DNA from: DASYPP01 sp036006525 | GTDB lineage: Bacteria; Gemmatimonadota; Gemmatimonadetes; Gemmatimonadales; GWC2-71-9 | NCBI GenBank assembly: GCA_036006525.1 | Contig: DASYPP010000033.1 | Location: 1 to 64,000 of the forward strand | Length of the DNA: 64,000 nucleotides | Reading direction: 5' to 3' | Shown: positions 27,160-35,320 of the stretch, one piece after another | How positions within the stretch are numbered: position 1 is the first letter of the stretch | How the letters are laid out: each line of letters opens with the position of its first letter | Program-made: the position numbers and the translations under genes | Notes under the pieces: model-generated | What the model was told of the DNA's origin: nothing | Seen by the model: the letters and a program-made list of their open reading frames with translations, nothing else | Databases searched by the model: none

Positions 27160-27984
27160 TTGCCCGAGCTTCCTGAAGTCGAAACCATTGTCCGCGACTT
27201 GCGACCCGATGTAGTGGGGCGGGAGTTTCGCGCGGCCACTCTCAGCCATAGCGATGTGCTGCGCGGGGTCAGCAAGCGGCGGCTGGAGCGGGACCTGCCC
27301 GGCAGCCGGGTGGTCGAGTTGTTCCGCCGAGCCAAGCATGCCGTGTTCGACCTGGGCGACCAGCGCATGATCGTCCAACCCGGCATGACCGGCGGCCTCC
27401 TGGTCCATCCCCGGAAGCCCACCGGTGAGTCGGCCCGGTACAACGTGCTCACAATCCGGATGGACGACGGTCGCTACCTGGTGTACGAGGATGTGCGTCG
27501 CCTGGGAACCATCCTGCTGGTGAATGCCCGGGAATGGGGGCGCTACCACCAGTCCATCGGCCCGGAGCCGCTGGACAGCGACTTCGGTCCCGGGGAATTC
27601 GCCGCCACTCTCCGTCGCACCCGCCAGGCCATCAAGAAAGCGCTGATGGACCAGAAACTCCTGGCCGGGGTGGGGAACATCTACGCCAACGAGGCTCTCT
27701 TTGCCGCCGGCATCGATCCCTCCCGTCCGGCGACCAGCCTCGACCCGGAGGAGTTCCACCGGCTGTACCTCGAGCTCCGGCGAATCCTGGAGGCTGCCGT
27801 CGCCTCCCAGGGCACCACGATCCGGGACTACCGCACCGGCACCGGTGAACCGGGCAACTTCCAGCTCGAGCTGCTGGTGTACGGCCGCGAGCACCAGCCC
27901 TGCCGCAACTGCGGGACCCGGCTGGTTGGGACCCACGATATCGATGCGAGAATTACGGTTTTCTGTTATCGTTGTCAGACGTAG
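27160..27984 (+). CDS. mutM: Formamidopyrimidine-DNA glycosylase
   Basis: A 274-residue base-excision repair enzyme that removes 8-oxoguanine and formamidopyrimidines and nicks the AP site. The catalytic N-terminus after Met removal is PELPEVETIVRDL (Pro2, Glu3); the conserved Lys is in RRAKHAVFDL; GVGNIYANEALF forms the helix-two-turn-helix; the C-terminal zinc finger is CRNC...CYRC. The start must be TTG at 27160, because Pro2 has to follow it. It lies immediately after repeat element C and has no Shine-Dalgarno sequence. Confidence 0.95.
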   Translation: MPELPEVETIVRDLRPDVVGREFRAATLSHSDVLRGVSKRRLERDLPGSRVVELFRRAKHAVFDLGDQRMIVQPGMTGGLLVHPRKPTGESARYNVLTIRMDDGRYLVYEDVRRLGTILLVNAREWGRYHQSIGPEPLDSDFGPGEFAATLRRTRQAIKKALMDQKLLAGVGNIYANEALFAAGIDPSRPATSLDPEEFHRLYLELRRILEAAVASQGTTIRDYRTGTGEPGNFQLELLVYGREHQPCRNCGTRLVGTHDIDARITVFCYRCQT

Positions 27985-28256
27985 CGGAGAACGCGGAGAA
28001 CATATCCTCAGGAAAACCCGAAATCGCGCGAAAGCCACGAAAACATAGAACAACGAGAAACAGGTCCTCGCGGAACTCGCGGAAAATTCGCCGAACGCTT
28101 CTTGACCACACCAACTCTAGCTGATAGAAACCATTATTACTTCTGTTATGATTCCAGCACCTGAGCGTTCCGCGTTGGTTCCGCGTGTTCCGCGAGGAGC
28201 CGTTGCAGTATCCGCGGCTTTCGAGGAATTTCGTGTCTTTCGTGAGCAACGCTTCT
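27983..28256. repeat. Compound inverted-repeat element D (GCGGAGAAC and ACGAAAA words)
   Basis: This fills the 324-nt gap between mutM and the nuclease gene. Left side: two GCGGAGAAC units (27984-28001), an ACGAAAAC/ACGAGAAAC block (about 28037-28061) and CTCGCGGAACTCGCGGAAAA (28068-28087). Right side: GCGTTCCGCGTTGGTTCCGCG (28165 on) and a TTTCGAGGAATTTCGTGTCTTTCGTGAG block (28219-28246, written here only as a position-defined motif of TTTCG words). The two sides are complementary in kind. No gene seen. Confidence 0.75.
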
Positions 28257-28308
28257 GAGAAGATCTTCCCGCGTTCTGTTACCGCTCCCAGCTACTGACC
28301 TCGACGCT

Positions 28309-29361
28309 TTGCGAACTCGGGTCGGCCAGCTGGCCGAGAACCGGCCGGCGGTCTATCGGATGATCGACCCTGCGGGGCGGGTGATCTACGTCGGGAAGGC
28401 CAAGCGGCTCCGTAATCGTGTCCTTTCCTATTTCCGGGCCAGCTATCCCGAGGACAAGGCAGCCCGGATCCTGCACGCCGCGAAAACCGTCGAGTGGGAT
28501 TACGTCCCCAGCGAGTTCGCCGCCTACCTCACCGAGCTACGCCAGATCCGCCGCTTCCGCCCCCCGCTCAATCACAGCCTGAACCAGATTCGCCGGGTCT
28601 CCTTCATCCGGATGTCGGACGGGCCGGCGCCCCGGCTCTCCTCGGGCAGCAGCGTCGGGACCGGCGAGGTTCGTTGCTTCGGGCCGTTCCAATCGGTCTC
28701 CCGAACCCGCGACTCGGTGCGGACACTCAACGACCTGCTGGGACTCCGGGACTGTGCCATCAACATGCCGATGGTGTTCGCGGGACAGATGGATTTATTC
28801 GACCGCCCGCTCAAGGCGGCCTGCATCCGCCACGAGCTGGGGTTTTGCAGCGGTCCCTGCGCCGGGTTCGTGACTGAACCGGACTACCGGCGTCGGGCGG
28901 AAACCGCGGTGGCCTTCCTGGATTCCCGGGCGATCGCCCCGCTCGACCAGGTGATCGTGAACATGCAGCAGGCATCAGACTCGGCGGAATTCGAGCGGGC
29001 CGCCCGCTGGCGCGAGAAGTTCGAGACCCTGGAATGGCTACTGGCCGCGGCGACCCGGTCACGGGCGGCGCTTGACCTGCTCACCTTCGTGTACCGCGAC
29101 CCCGGGACCTTTGGCGACGACCGCGCCTACGTGATCCGGCGCGGCCTGGTGCGAACCAGCTATCCCTATCCGCTGACGCCGATCGAGATCGATGCGTTCC
29201 GATCGGTGGTGACGGCGGAGTTGGCCGAGCCGGATCCCGGGCTGGAAGCATTGGCGGCGCAGGGAATGGACGAGGTCCTGCTCGTCATGTCCTGGTTCCG
29301 CCGCCATCCCGATGCATTGCGCCGAACTGTCAAACTCGAGGAGTGGCTCAAGAACCACTAG
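28309..29361 (+). CDS. GIY-YIG endonuclease, Cho/UvrC N-terminal-like
   Basis: About 350 residues. The N-terminal GIY-YIG nuclease is in UvrC form (PAVYRMIDPAGRVIYVGKAKRLRNRVLSYF in adjoining blocks; EFAAYLTELRQIRRFRPPLN), followed by a Cys-containing region (RHELGFCSGPCAGFV) and a UVR-like helical segment (AEFERAARWREKFETLEWL). The RNase H-like 5' nuclease and HhH domains of UvrC are absent, so it resembles Cho, which makes the 3' incision in nucleotide excision repair. Start uncertain: TTG at 28309 or a CTG at 28276. It follows mutM, making a DNA-repair pair. Confidence 0.8.
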   Translation: MRTRVGQLAENRPAVYRMIDPAGRVIYVGKAKRLRNRVLSYFRASYPEDKAARILHAAKTVEWDYVPSEFAAYLTELRQIRRFRPPLNHSLNQIRRVSFIRMSDGPAPRLSSGSSVGTGEVRCFGPFQSVSRTRDSVRTLNDLLGLRDCAINMPMVFAGQMDLFDRPLKAACIRHELGFCSGPCAGFVTEPDYRRRAETAVAFLDSRAIAPLDQVIVNMQQASDSAEFERAARWREKFETLEWLLAAATRSRAALDLLTFVYRDPGTFGDDRAYVIRRGLVRTSYPYPLTPIEIDAFRSVVTAELAEPDPGLEALAAQGMDEVLLVMSWFRRHPDALRRTVKLEEWLKNH

Positions 29362-29379
29362 CAGCGTCTCCCCTTCATC

Positions 29380-31497
29380 ATGCGATCACCCGCCATTCTT
29401 CTGTTAGGCCTTTCTGCGGCTCTCCCGCTCCAGGCGCAGGACCGAGCCATCATCGCCCAGCTGGAGACGCTCCGGGACAGCCTGGCCGCCATTGCCGATT
29501 CATCCCTCCTCGACCCGCTGAGCCGGGACCTCGGGCAAGCGGCGCGCCGGCGGCGGCGAGATCCGGTTACCGCCCTGCGTAATGGACTGCTGCTGCTGCG
29601 ACGGGCCGAGCTCGCCGATGGGCGGACTTTTTCCGTGGCGCGAGAAGAGCTTGAGCGGGCAGGACGGCTGGAGCCGGCCTGGCCGTACCCCAGGTTTGGG
29701 GTCGGGTTGGCGGAGCTGGGTCGGGGCCGCTGGTTGGCGGCCAATCCGGCCGAGTTGGGCAACCGGGTGGGCTACGGGTCCTACCGGGCGGCCGTTCGCT
29801 CGTTCGCGGCGGCGCTGGCGATGGACCCCGGGTTCGAACCCGCCGGCCCGGTGCTGGCCCGCCTCGCCGCCGAGCTGCGCGATACCGCGATCGTCCGGGA
29901 AGCATTGTCCGCGCTGGTACCGCTCATCGCCGCCGACTCGGTAACACCAGAGTTCCTGCTCAGCGTGGGAAGGCTGGAACGGGACGCCGGAGATTACGCC
30001 GCCGCCGTCAACACTTTCCTGCGATTCAGCAACCGTGGCGGCAAGGCCCCGCTCGCCGACCTCGAGACCGCGCGGAGCCTGCTCGCAATGGGCCAGGCCT
30101 CCGGGGAGAGCCTGTACTATGCCTCGGCCGCCAGCCGCGATTCCCTGGTCATTGCCGGGTACCGCTCCGACCTCGCTCCGATCGCGGACACCGGTGAGCT
30201 GGCCCTTTTCGATCGCCTGGAGGGTGAGGAGCGCGGCGCCTGGCTCCGGAACTTCTGGCTAGAGCGAGACCGGCGCGATCTTCGGTCTCCCGGGGAGCGG
30301 CTCCGGGAGCACTACCGGCGGCTGTATTACGCCCGCCGCCACTTCGCGCTCCAGGTAAACCGCCGATTCTTCACCAGCGCGGACCTCTTCCGGAATCTCG
30401 ATCGCGAACTGGATGACCGCGGCGTGGTATATGTGAGGCAAGGCGAGCCGGACGAAAGGATCAGCACGCCGATGTTCGGCCTCAATGGCAACGAGACCTG
30501 GGTGTACCGGCAGCCCGCCGGCGACATGGTTCTTCACTTCGGCGCCGGGGGTCTCGGGGACCAGGGCGGAGCTTCCGACGACTACCGCCTGGTTGCCAGC
30601 CTGCTTGACCTGTGGCGGCCGGGTGTGCCGACCGACCTTCTGCTGCTTACGCGGACCCCAGTGTCCGATCTCTACAACCGGATGCTGACGTGGGGACCCT
30701 ATGGCCAGGTAAGAGCCAGAGCCCAGGAACGTGAAATGGTCGAGCAAAGCGCGATCACCAGTGTGACCAGTGACGACTATCAACTCCGCTACGCCCATCC
30801 GTTGAATGCCGCCGCAGAACTGCTGGTCATCGGCGAGACCTCGGCTCCCCAGCTGCACGTGGTTTTCGCGGTGTCTCACGACTCAGCTCAGAGAGAACCG
30901 GTCCGGATCCGGCTCGGCCTGTTCGCTGCCGCGATGGAACCAGCCACAACTCTCGATACCACGGTAAACCCCGAGTCCTATTCACCGGCGCTCGATGCTG
31001 ACCTCGGCCATGTCATGTTTCCGGTACCAGCCGGGCGTTGGGAGTATCGCCTTGCCATCGAACGAGGAGATGGGGGGCGGCTGTTCCCAACCGACAGCAT
31101 CAGGGTAGGAGAACCCGGCGGCGGCGGCCTGAGCGATCTGGTGCTGGCCGCACCGGAAGCGGGGATTGTATGGCAACCGACTCCCGGTGACTCGGTCGTG
31201 TTCAGTCCGGTCCAGGCCTTCCGGCCTGACCGCAGCATCGAGGTCTATTACGAGGTGTACGGATTGTCTCCGGGACGGCAATACGAAACCAGGATTGCCG
31301 TGCTGGAATCTCGGGGCGGCCGGGAGCGGCCTCGGGTGGAACTCCGGTTCGACGAATCATCGGGCGGCATGGTGAGCCGGCTCCACCGGACGGTTCAGTT
31401 GAATGGGCTCCGGAAAGGAAGCTACTGGCTGGAGGTCAGAGTCCGGGACGAAGGAGGGATTGAACGAAAGGCGCGAACACCATTCCAGATCTTGTAG
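29380..31497 (+). CDS. GWxTD-domain-like secreted protein with TPR-like N-terminal region
   Basis: A 705-residue exported protein: signal peptide (MRSPAILLLGLSAALPLQAQ), helical repeat region at about 30-290, then a block resembling the GWxTD domain (GERLREHYRRLYYARRHF, followed by the nucleic rung GVVYVRQGEPDERIS and a WVYRQPAG segment). In the usual domain a Gly-Trp-x-Thr-Asp sequence precedes the VYI-GPPD element; here it is replaced by a less similar stretch. The C-terminal third is beta-rich. GWxTD proteins are typical of Gemmatimonadota, Acidobacteriota and related phyla; their function is unknown. ATG 19 nt after the nuclease stop. Confidence 0.7.
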   Translation: MRSPAILLLGLSAALPLQAQDRAIIAQLETLRDSLAAIADSSLLDPLSRDLGQAARRRRRDPVTALRNGLLLLRRAELADGRTFSVAREELERAGRLEPAWPYPRFGVGLAELGRGRWLAANPAELGNRVGYGSYRAAVRSFAAALAMDPGFEPAGPVLARLAAELRDTAIVREALSALVPLIAADSVTPEFLLSVGRLERDAGDYAAAVNTFLRFSNRGGKAPLADLETARSLLAMGQASGESLYYASAASRDSLVIAGYRSDLAPIADTGELALFDRLEGEERGAWLRNFWLERDRRDLRSPGERLREHYRRLYYARRHFALQVNRRFFTSADLFRNLDRELDDRGVVYVRQGEPDERISTPMFGLNGNETWVYRQPAGDMVLHFGAGGLGDQGGASDDYRLVASLLDLWRPGVPTDLLLLTRTPVSDLYNRMLTWGPYGQVRARAQEREMVEQSAITSVTSDDYQLRYAHPLNAAAELLVIGETSAPQLHVVFAVSHDSAQREPVRIRLGLFAAAMEPATTLDTTVNPESYSPALDADLGHVMFPVPAGRWEYRLAIERGDGGRLFPTDSIRVGEPGGGGLSDLVLAAPEAGIVWQPTPGDSVVFSPVQAFRPDRSIEVYYEVYGLSPGRQYETRIAVLESRGGRERPRVELRFDESSGGMVSRLHRTVQLNGLRKGSYWLEVRVRDEGGIERKARTPFQIL

Positions 31498-31605
31498 CCA
31501 GGTAGCGATATGGCTGGCGGACGATTCCGGCCAAACCGTTACAGGTTGAAACCAACCGAACCCAAGGCTCGTCTGGGAGGCAACTCAAGAAACTGGAGGC
31601 AGCAC

Positions 31606-32031
31606 GTGAAGCATTTTCCCAAGATCCTGACGCTGGCCGCGCTGTTGATTGGAACCCAAGCCGCCCAGGCACAGAACACGCCCCAACCAGTAGACTCGCT
31701 CGCACTCGCAAGGCAATACACCCAATGGTTTTACGCCGGCATGGCCGACAGCCTTCTGGCCCACTTCGACCCGGCAGACAGCGCCAACCGGGGGAGCGCT
31801 GAAGACATCCTGGGAGCCCTCGACAATTTGACCGCGCGGGCGGGCAACGAGGTCTCGGTGATCGAAGAAAAATTCGTTAAGCGCAACCACCGCACCCAAT
31901 ACTGGCGGACCGCCAAGTTCGACAACATCGAAGAGCCGATCCTGCTTCGCTGGGTGATCCTGCCTGGTGGGTACATCGGTGGGTTCGGGCTGGGTACGTT
32001 GAGCCAGGCGCCGCCGATAGACCCGAATTGA
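31606..32031 (+). CDS. Small secreted protein, DUF3887-like
   Basis: A 141-residue product starting at GTG 31606, chosen because GGAGG lies 6 nt upstream and a signal peptide follows (VKHFPKILTLAALLIGTQAAQAQ in two halves). The mature part (ARQYTQWFYAGMADSLLAHF, LTARAGNEVSVIEEKFVK) resembles the short NTF2-like DUF3887 fold seen in secreted proteins of unknown role, but this is a pattern judgement. The stop TGA is the first base group of repeat element E. Confidence 0.6.
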   Translation: MKHFPKILTLAALLIGTQAAQAQNTPQPVDSLALARQYTQWFYAGMADSLLAHFDPADSANRGSAEDILGALDNLTARAGNEVSVIEEKFVKRNHRTQYWRTAKFDNIEEPILLRWVILPGGYIGGFGLGTLSQAPPIDPN

Positions 32032-32130
32032 TTTAATGATTGAGAGATTTAGTGATTTAGTGATTGAAAAAGCCTTGCCGGAGCAGTTCAATCGCTAAAT
32101 CACTAAATCATCAAATCACTATATCGATCA
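32029..32130. repeat. TTTAGTGAT inverted-repeat element E at a convergent junction
   Basis: Left array 32029-32068 contains ATTTAATGATTGAG and two TTTAGTGAT units; right array 32087-32130 contains CTAAATCACTAAATCATCAAA. The loop is 18 nt (AAAGCCTTGCCGGAGCAG). It spans the whole gap between two convergent genes, and both stop codons (32029-32031 and 32128-32130) lie within it, so a role as a bidirectional transcription end is plausible though there is no T-run. Confidence 0.85.
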
Positions 32131-32607
32131 GTCGCCCAGCGTCACAATCCGTCCTCTAGGAGGTATCCCCGCCTCCAGCTCCAGGATTCCTACGGAAGGC
32201 CGAAGGTTGAATCGCCGGTGGCCAGCGCCGCCGGGGTTCATGGCGGTGACGACCAGGTCAACGGTGGTAAGCAGCGGCCGGTGGGTATGGCCGAAGATGA
32301 TGACCTCGGCAACGGGATATGCATCGTGCAGTTGATCGGCGGTGGGCGAGCCGAACTGGTGGCCGTGGATCAGCAGAAATTCGAATCCCTCGATCCTGGT
32401 CTCCACCACCTCGGGGAGTTTGTGCCGAAGATCAAATCCGTCGGTATTGCCGAAGACCGCCGTGACCGGGGCAATCGCCTCCAACTCGGTCAGGATATCC
32501 GCGGGTCCCACGTCACCAGCATGCAGAATATGATCGACTTCCTTGAAGACCTCGAACACTTGAGGACGCAGCAGTCCGTGGGTGTCGGCTATGATCCCGA
32601 GGCGCAT
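32128..32607 (-). CDS. YfcE/MJ0936-family metallophosphoesterase
   Basis: A 159-residue phosphodiesterase with the complete metal-binding set of the family: IADTHG, HAGDVG, GNTD, IHGHQ and FGHTHRP. These enzymes hydrolyse simple phosphodiesters with Mn or Ni in the cytoplasm; the natural substrate is usually unknown. The ATG at 32607 is preceded by the repeat word AAGGGATTGAA, so repeat element F appears to provide the ribosome-binding site (AAGGG, 6 nt spacing). It is downstream of ubiX on the same strand. Confidence 0.92.
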   Translation of the reverse strand: MRLGIIADTHGLLRPQVFEVFKEVDHILHAGDVGPADILTELEAIAPVTAVFGNTDGFDLRHKLPEVVETRIEGFEFLLIHGHQFGSPTADQLHDAYPVAEVIIFGHTHRPLLTTVDLVVTAMNPGGAGHRRFNLRPSVGILELEAGIPPRGRIVTLGD

Positions 32608-32651
32608 TTCAATCCCTTCAATCCCCTCAGTCCCTTCAATCCCTCAATCAC
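32608..32651. repeat. Single-arm GGATTGAAG repeat element F
   Basis: Read on the minus strand, this 44-nt array consists of TGATTGAGGGATTGAAGGG and ACTGAGGGGATTGAAGGG words ending directly at the ATG of the phosphoesterase. It includes the ubiX stop codon TGA (32648-32650). No complementary arm is present. Same nonamer as elements C and M. Confidence 0.85.
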
Positions 32652-33235
32652 TTGTCTCCCCAGCGTTTGGTGATGTCAATCTCCAGCCCCAGCTGGTCGA
32701 GCACCCGCTGCACCACGAAGTCCACCAGTTCTTCAACCTTGGTCGGCCGGTGGTAGAGACCGGGCGACGCCGGCAGCACTACCGCTCCGGCCTCGGTGGC
32801 GAGGGTGAGATTGCGGAGGTGTATGAGCGAGAGCGGCGTCTCCCGGATCACCAGCACCAGCTTCCGCCGTTCCTTGAGGGTCACATCGGCGGCGCGCTCC
32901 ACCAGGGACCGGCTGCTTCCCTGGGCGACCGCCGACACGGTCCCCATGGAGCAGGGGCAGATCACCATCCCGGAAGTCTTCCGCGACCCGCTGGCCGGTA
33001 GTGCGCCCCGGTCAGTTTCCGGAAACATGGTGATCGAGCCCCACTTTTTTCCGGTCGCAGCCCTCAAAGCCGCTTCGTCCCGGATCGCGCACTCCTCGTC
33101 CAGCAGGCGCCACCCATGGCTCGACACGACAAGCCAGACCGGCACCTGGTTCCGCGCCAGTACCTCGAGCAGGCGAACGCCGTACGGCGCACCGGACGCG
33201 CCGGTGATCGCGAAGACCAGGGGCAGCCGCTTCAT
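32648..33235 (-). CDS. ubiX: UbiX-like flavin prenyltransferase
   Basis: A 195-residue enzyme that attaches a dimethylallyl group to reduced FMN, making the prenylated FMN needed by UbiD decarboxylases. Signature blocks: VFAITGASGAPYGVRLLEVL at the N-terminus, VVSSHGW, ICPCSMGTVSAVAQG and RRKLVLVIRETPLSLIHLRNL (in two parts). The ATG at 33235 overlaps the stop of the small ORF upstream (ATGA). In the futalosine menaquinone route the equivalent partner is called MqnM. Neighbouring ubiD confirms the role. Confidence 0.95.
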   Translation of the reverse strand: MKRLPLVFAITGASGAPYGVRLLEVLARNQVPVWLVVSSHGWRLLDEECAIRDEAALRAATGKKWGSITMFPETDRGALPASGSRKTSGMVICPCSMGTVSAVAQGSSRSLVERAADVTLKERRKLVLVIRETPLSLIHLRNLTLATEAGAVVLPASPGLYHRPTKVEELVDFVVQRVLDQLGLEIDITKRWGDK

Positions 33236-33402
33236 CGCCCTCGACGGCCGGGACTGGGGAAGTGAGCGGGGTGCTTGGGTCCGGCGGGGGGGCCCGGGCG
33301 GCGGCCCGGCTTGCCGGGTTTTTCGCGCCACACTGGACCAGGTTTCTGGGGGCCGGGCGGCTTGGGCGGCGCTGGCTTTTCAGCCGGATCAGGTTTGGTC
33401 AT
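33232..33402 (-). CDS. 56-residue Pro/Lys/Arg-rich small protein between ubiD and ubiX
   Basis: An ORF too small for most gene finders. It starts at an ATG (33402) that overlaps the ubiD stop as ATGA and ends in a TGA (33232-33234) that overlaps the ubiX ATG as ATGA. The product is MTKPDPAEKPAPPKPPG followed by QKPGPVWREKPGKPGRRPGP and a short basic tail (PSPGRRGR), about one-third proline and strongly basic. No domain is recognised. The exact four-base overlaps on both sides, and the lack of any other way for ribosomes to reach ubiX by coupling, are good evidence that it is translated. Confidence 0.7.
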   Translation of the reverse strand: MTKPDPAEKPAPPKPPGPQKPGPVWREKPGKPGRRPGPPAGPKHPAHFPSPGRRGR

Positions 33403-35162
33403 GCTAAACCGTACTCTCCCCACCGCCGATCCACCAGCCGCACGATCTCTTCGGGCATGGTGAGCGGTAGCGGGTACCCTTCCTTCCAGCTCGCATCGAT
33501 GCCCAGCCGCCCGGAGTAGACCGGCCGAGCACCGCGAAATGTCTGCTGGGCAAAGATGAAGTCCCGGGCCGGGTCGAACCGGGTGAAGATGCCCCAGATG
33601 GTGCTGGACTCGTCTTCCAGGTCCACGTCGTCGCTGACGACGGCGACCATTTTCACCGGGCCCAGCCCTTTCCAGCGCACCAGTTTCTCCAGCACTTCGC
33701 GGGCGCCGCTCCGCACAGCGACAACCACGAAACCTCCCGCCAATACCTTGTAGCGCACGATCCGGTTGTCCAATGAGGCCGGGTCCGCGATCCGGGTTGG
33801 CGGCGGTTCGGTGGTGACCGGCTCGCCGGTCGCGTCGAACACTACCTTGCTGCCCACGTGGAGCTTGAAAGATGTGTAGTCCAGCGTGTCGAGCGGCGCG
33901 ATAGGGATGAGCAGCATCCGTTCTTCCGGCTCCCAGCGATACCACAGCTCCCGAAGCAGCGTCTTCCAGTTCCGTGGGTCGATGTCCTCCTGAAGCATGA
34001 CCGCCGCCTTGGTCAGGGAGAGCTGGCCGGTGCCGAGCAGCGCCAGCGCGGTCTTCAGGACTTCCTTGGGATGCCGCTCCTTCAGCGCGACGGCGAGCAG
34101 GTTGTGGAAGCAGGCGTCATCGTAGGCATAGAGGTCAACGATATTGGGATTCACCAGGCGAATGAGCGGACCCACCAGCTCCCCGACCGCGATGCCCATG
34201 AACTTGTCTTCCTGGGGCGGCTTGCCGACCACGGTCGCCGGATAGACTGCATTGCGCCGGCGGGTGACCGTCCTGACCCGGAATACCGGAAACTGTTCTG
34301 CCTCGGAGTAATGGCCGAAATGATCGCCGAAGGGACCTTCCAGCCGCCGGACCTCGGGCGGGACCTCACCCTCCAGGATGAACTCGGCGTTGGCTGGCAC
34401 CAGGAGCCCGCTGGTCTTCCCCCGGACCATCCGGGTGGCTTCGCCCCGCAGGAATCCGGCAAACGCCAGCTCGTCCACATCCTCAGGCAACGGCATGATG
34501 GCCGCCAGCATCGTGATTGGATCGCCGCCCAGCACCACCGCCGCCGGAAGCGCATGCCCCACCCGCTCGGCCTCGAAGTAGTGACCCCGTCCACCCTTCA
34601 TGCTCTGCCAGTGCATTCCGGTTTCCGCCGGCCCGAAGACCTGCAGGCGGTAAAGCCCGTAATTGCGCCGATGAGTGTGGGGATCCTCGGTAATGGTAGG
34701 TCCGAACGTGATGAAGGGGCCGCCGTCACGGGGCCAGCTGGTGATGACCGGCAGGCGATCGAGCGCCGGAGATTCTTCCACCTCCTGCACCGGCGCGCGC
34801 CCTGTTTCCTTGAGCCGCATGTGCCGGGAGCGGGCCAGGAATCCCCGGGAGCGCCAGAATGCGCTGAGTGATGGAGGATTGAGCCGCTGCACCGCGGCCA
34901 CCAGGTCGGCGCCGATCTCGCGGGGAGGCCGCCCCAGTGCCATCTCGATCCGGGCCATGGAGCCGAAGAGGTTCATCACCAGGGGGAAGTCGCTGCGATT
35001 GGGCCGCTCGAACAGGAGCGCGGGACCGCCCTGCCGGATTACCCGCTGCACGATTTCCGACGCTTCCAGCTTGGGATCCACCGGGACGGGGATCCGCTTC
35101 AACTGTCCCACCTTTTCGAGGTGAGCAATGAAAGACTGGAGGTCGGGAAACGGGTAAGTCAT
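33399..35162 (-). CDS. ubiD: UbiD-family prenyl-FMN-dependent decarboxylase
   Basis: A 587-residue decarboxylase. Recognised blocks include the prFMN/Mn site RRNYGLYRLQVF, the GGRGHYFEAE region, EGPFGDHFGHYSEAEQF with the catalytic acidic residues, and NAVYPATVVGKPPQEDK. It is longer than E. coli UbiD (about 500) and close to the length of the menaquinone-linked UbiD-like enzymes (MqnL). With UbiA, UbiX and UbiE homologues beside it, decarboxylation of a prenylated dihydroxynaphthoate in menaquinone synthesis is the likely reaction. The upstream 154 nt hold repeat element G. Confidence 0.93.
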   Translation of the reverse strand: MTYPFPDLQSFIAHLEKVGQLKRIPVPVDPKLEASEIVQRVIRQGGPALLFERPNRSDFPLVMNLFGSMARIEMALGRPPREIGADLVAAVQRLNPPSLSAFWRSRGFLARSRHMRLKETGRAPVQEVEESPALDRLPVITSWPRDGGPFITFGPTITEDPHTHRRNYGLYRLQVFGPAETGMHWQSMKGGRGHYFEAERVGHALPAAVVLGGDPITMLAAIMPLPEDVDELAFAGFLRGEATRMVRGKTSGLLVPANAEFILEGEVPPEVRRLEGPFGDHFGHYSEAEQFPVFRVRTVTRRRNAVYPATVVGKPPQEDKFMGIAVGELVGPLIRLVNPNIVDLYAYDDACFHNLLAVALKERHPKEVLKTALALLGTGQLSLTKAAVMLQEDIDPRNWKTLLRELWYRWEPEERMLLIPIAPLDTLDYTSFKLHVGSKVVFDATGEPVTTEPPPTRIADPASLDNRIVRYKVLAGGFVVVAVRSGAREVLEKLVRWKGLGPVKMVAVVSDDVDLEDESSTIWGIFTRFDPARDFIFAQQTFRGARPVYSGRLGIDASWKEGYPLPLTMPEEIVRLVDRRWGEYGLA

Positions 35163-35190
35163 TTGGCTTAGGGGCAGGATCTAATGCGAT

Positions 35191-35320
35191 TTGAGCCTTG
35201 CAAAAGCACCTCGCGGCGACCGCGGAGGAGCGCGGCGACCGCGGAGAACAAACTTCTGGTTTTCACCGCGGCCTCCGCGTGTACACCGCGTCCTCCGCGA
35301 GGAGCTTTTGCAGAACTCAA
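35191..35320. repeat. Inverted-repeat element G with 26-nt terminal arms
   Basis: Outer arms 35191-35216 and 35295-35320 are inverted complements with 22 of 26 matches, centred on TGCAAAAGC / GCTTTTGCA. Inside are GCGGCGACC, GCGGAGGAGC, GCGGAGAAC words on the left and CCGCGTGTACACCGCGTCCTCCGCG on the right (position-defined, 35274-35299, of which the first is CTCCGCG). It covers the ubiA-ubiD gap and the ubiA stop codon (35317-35319). The defined ends give it the look of a miniature transposable element, but no target duplication was found by eye. Confidence 0.8.
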
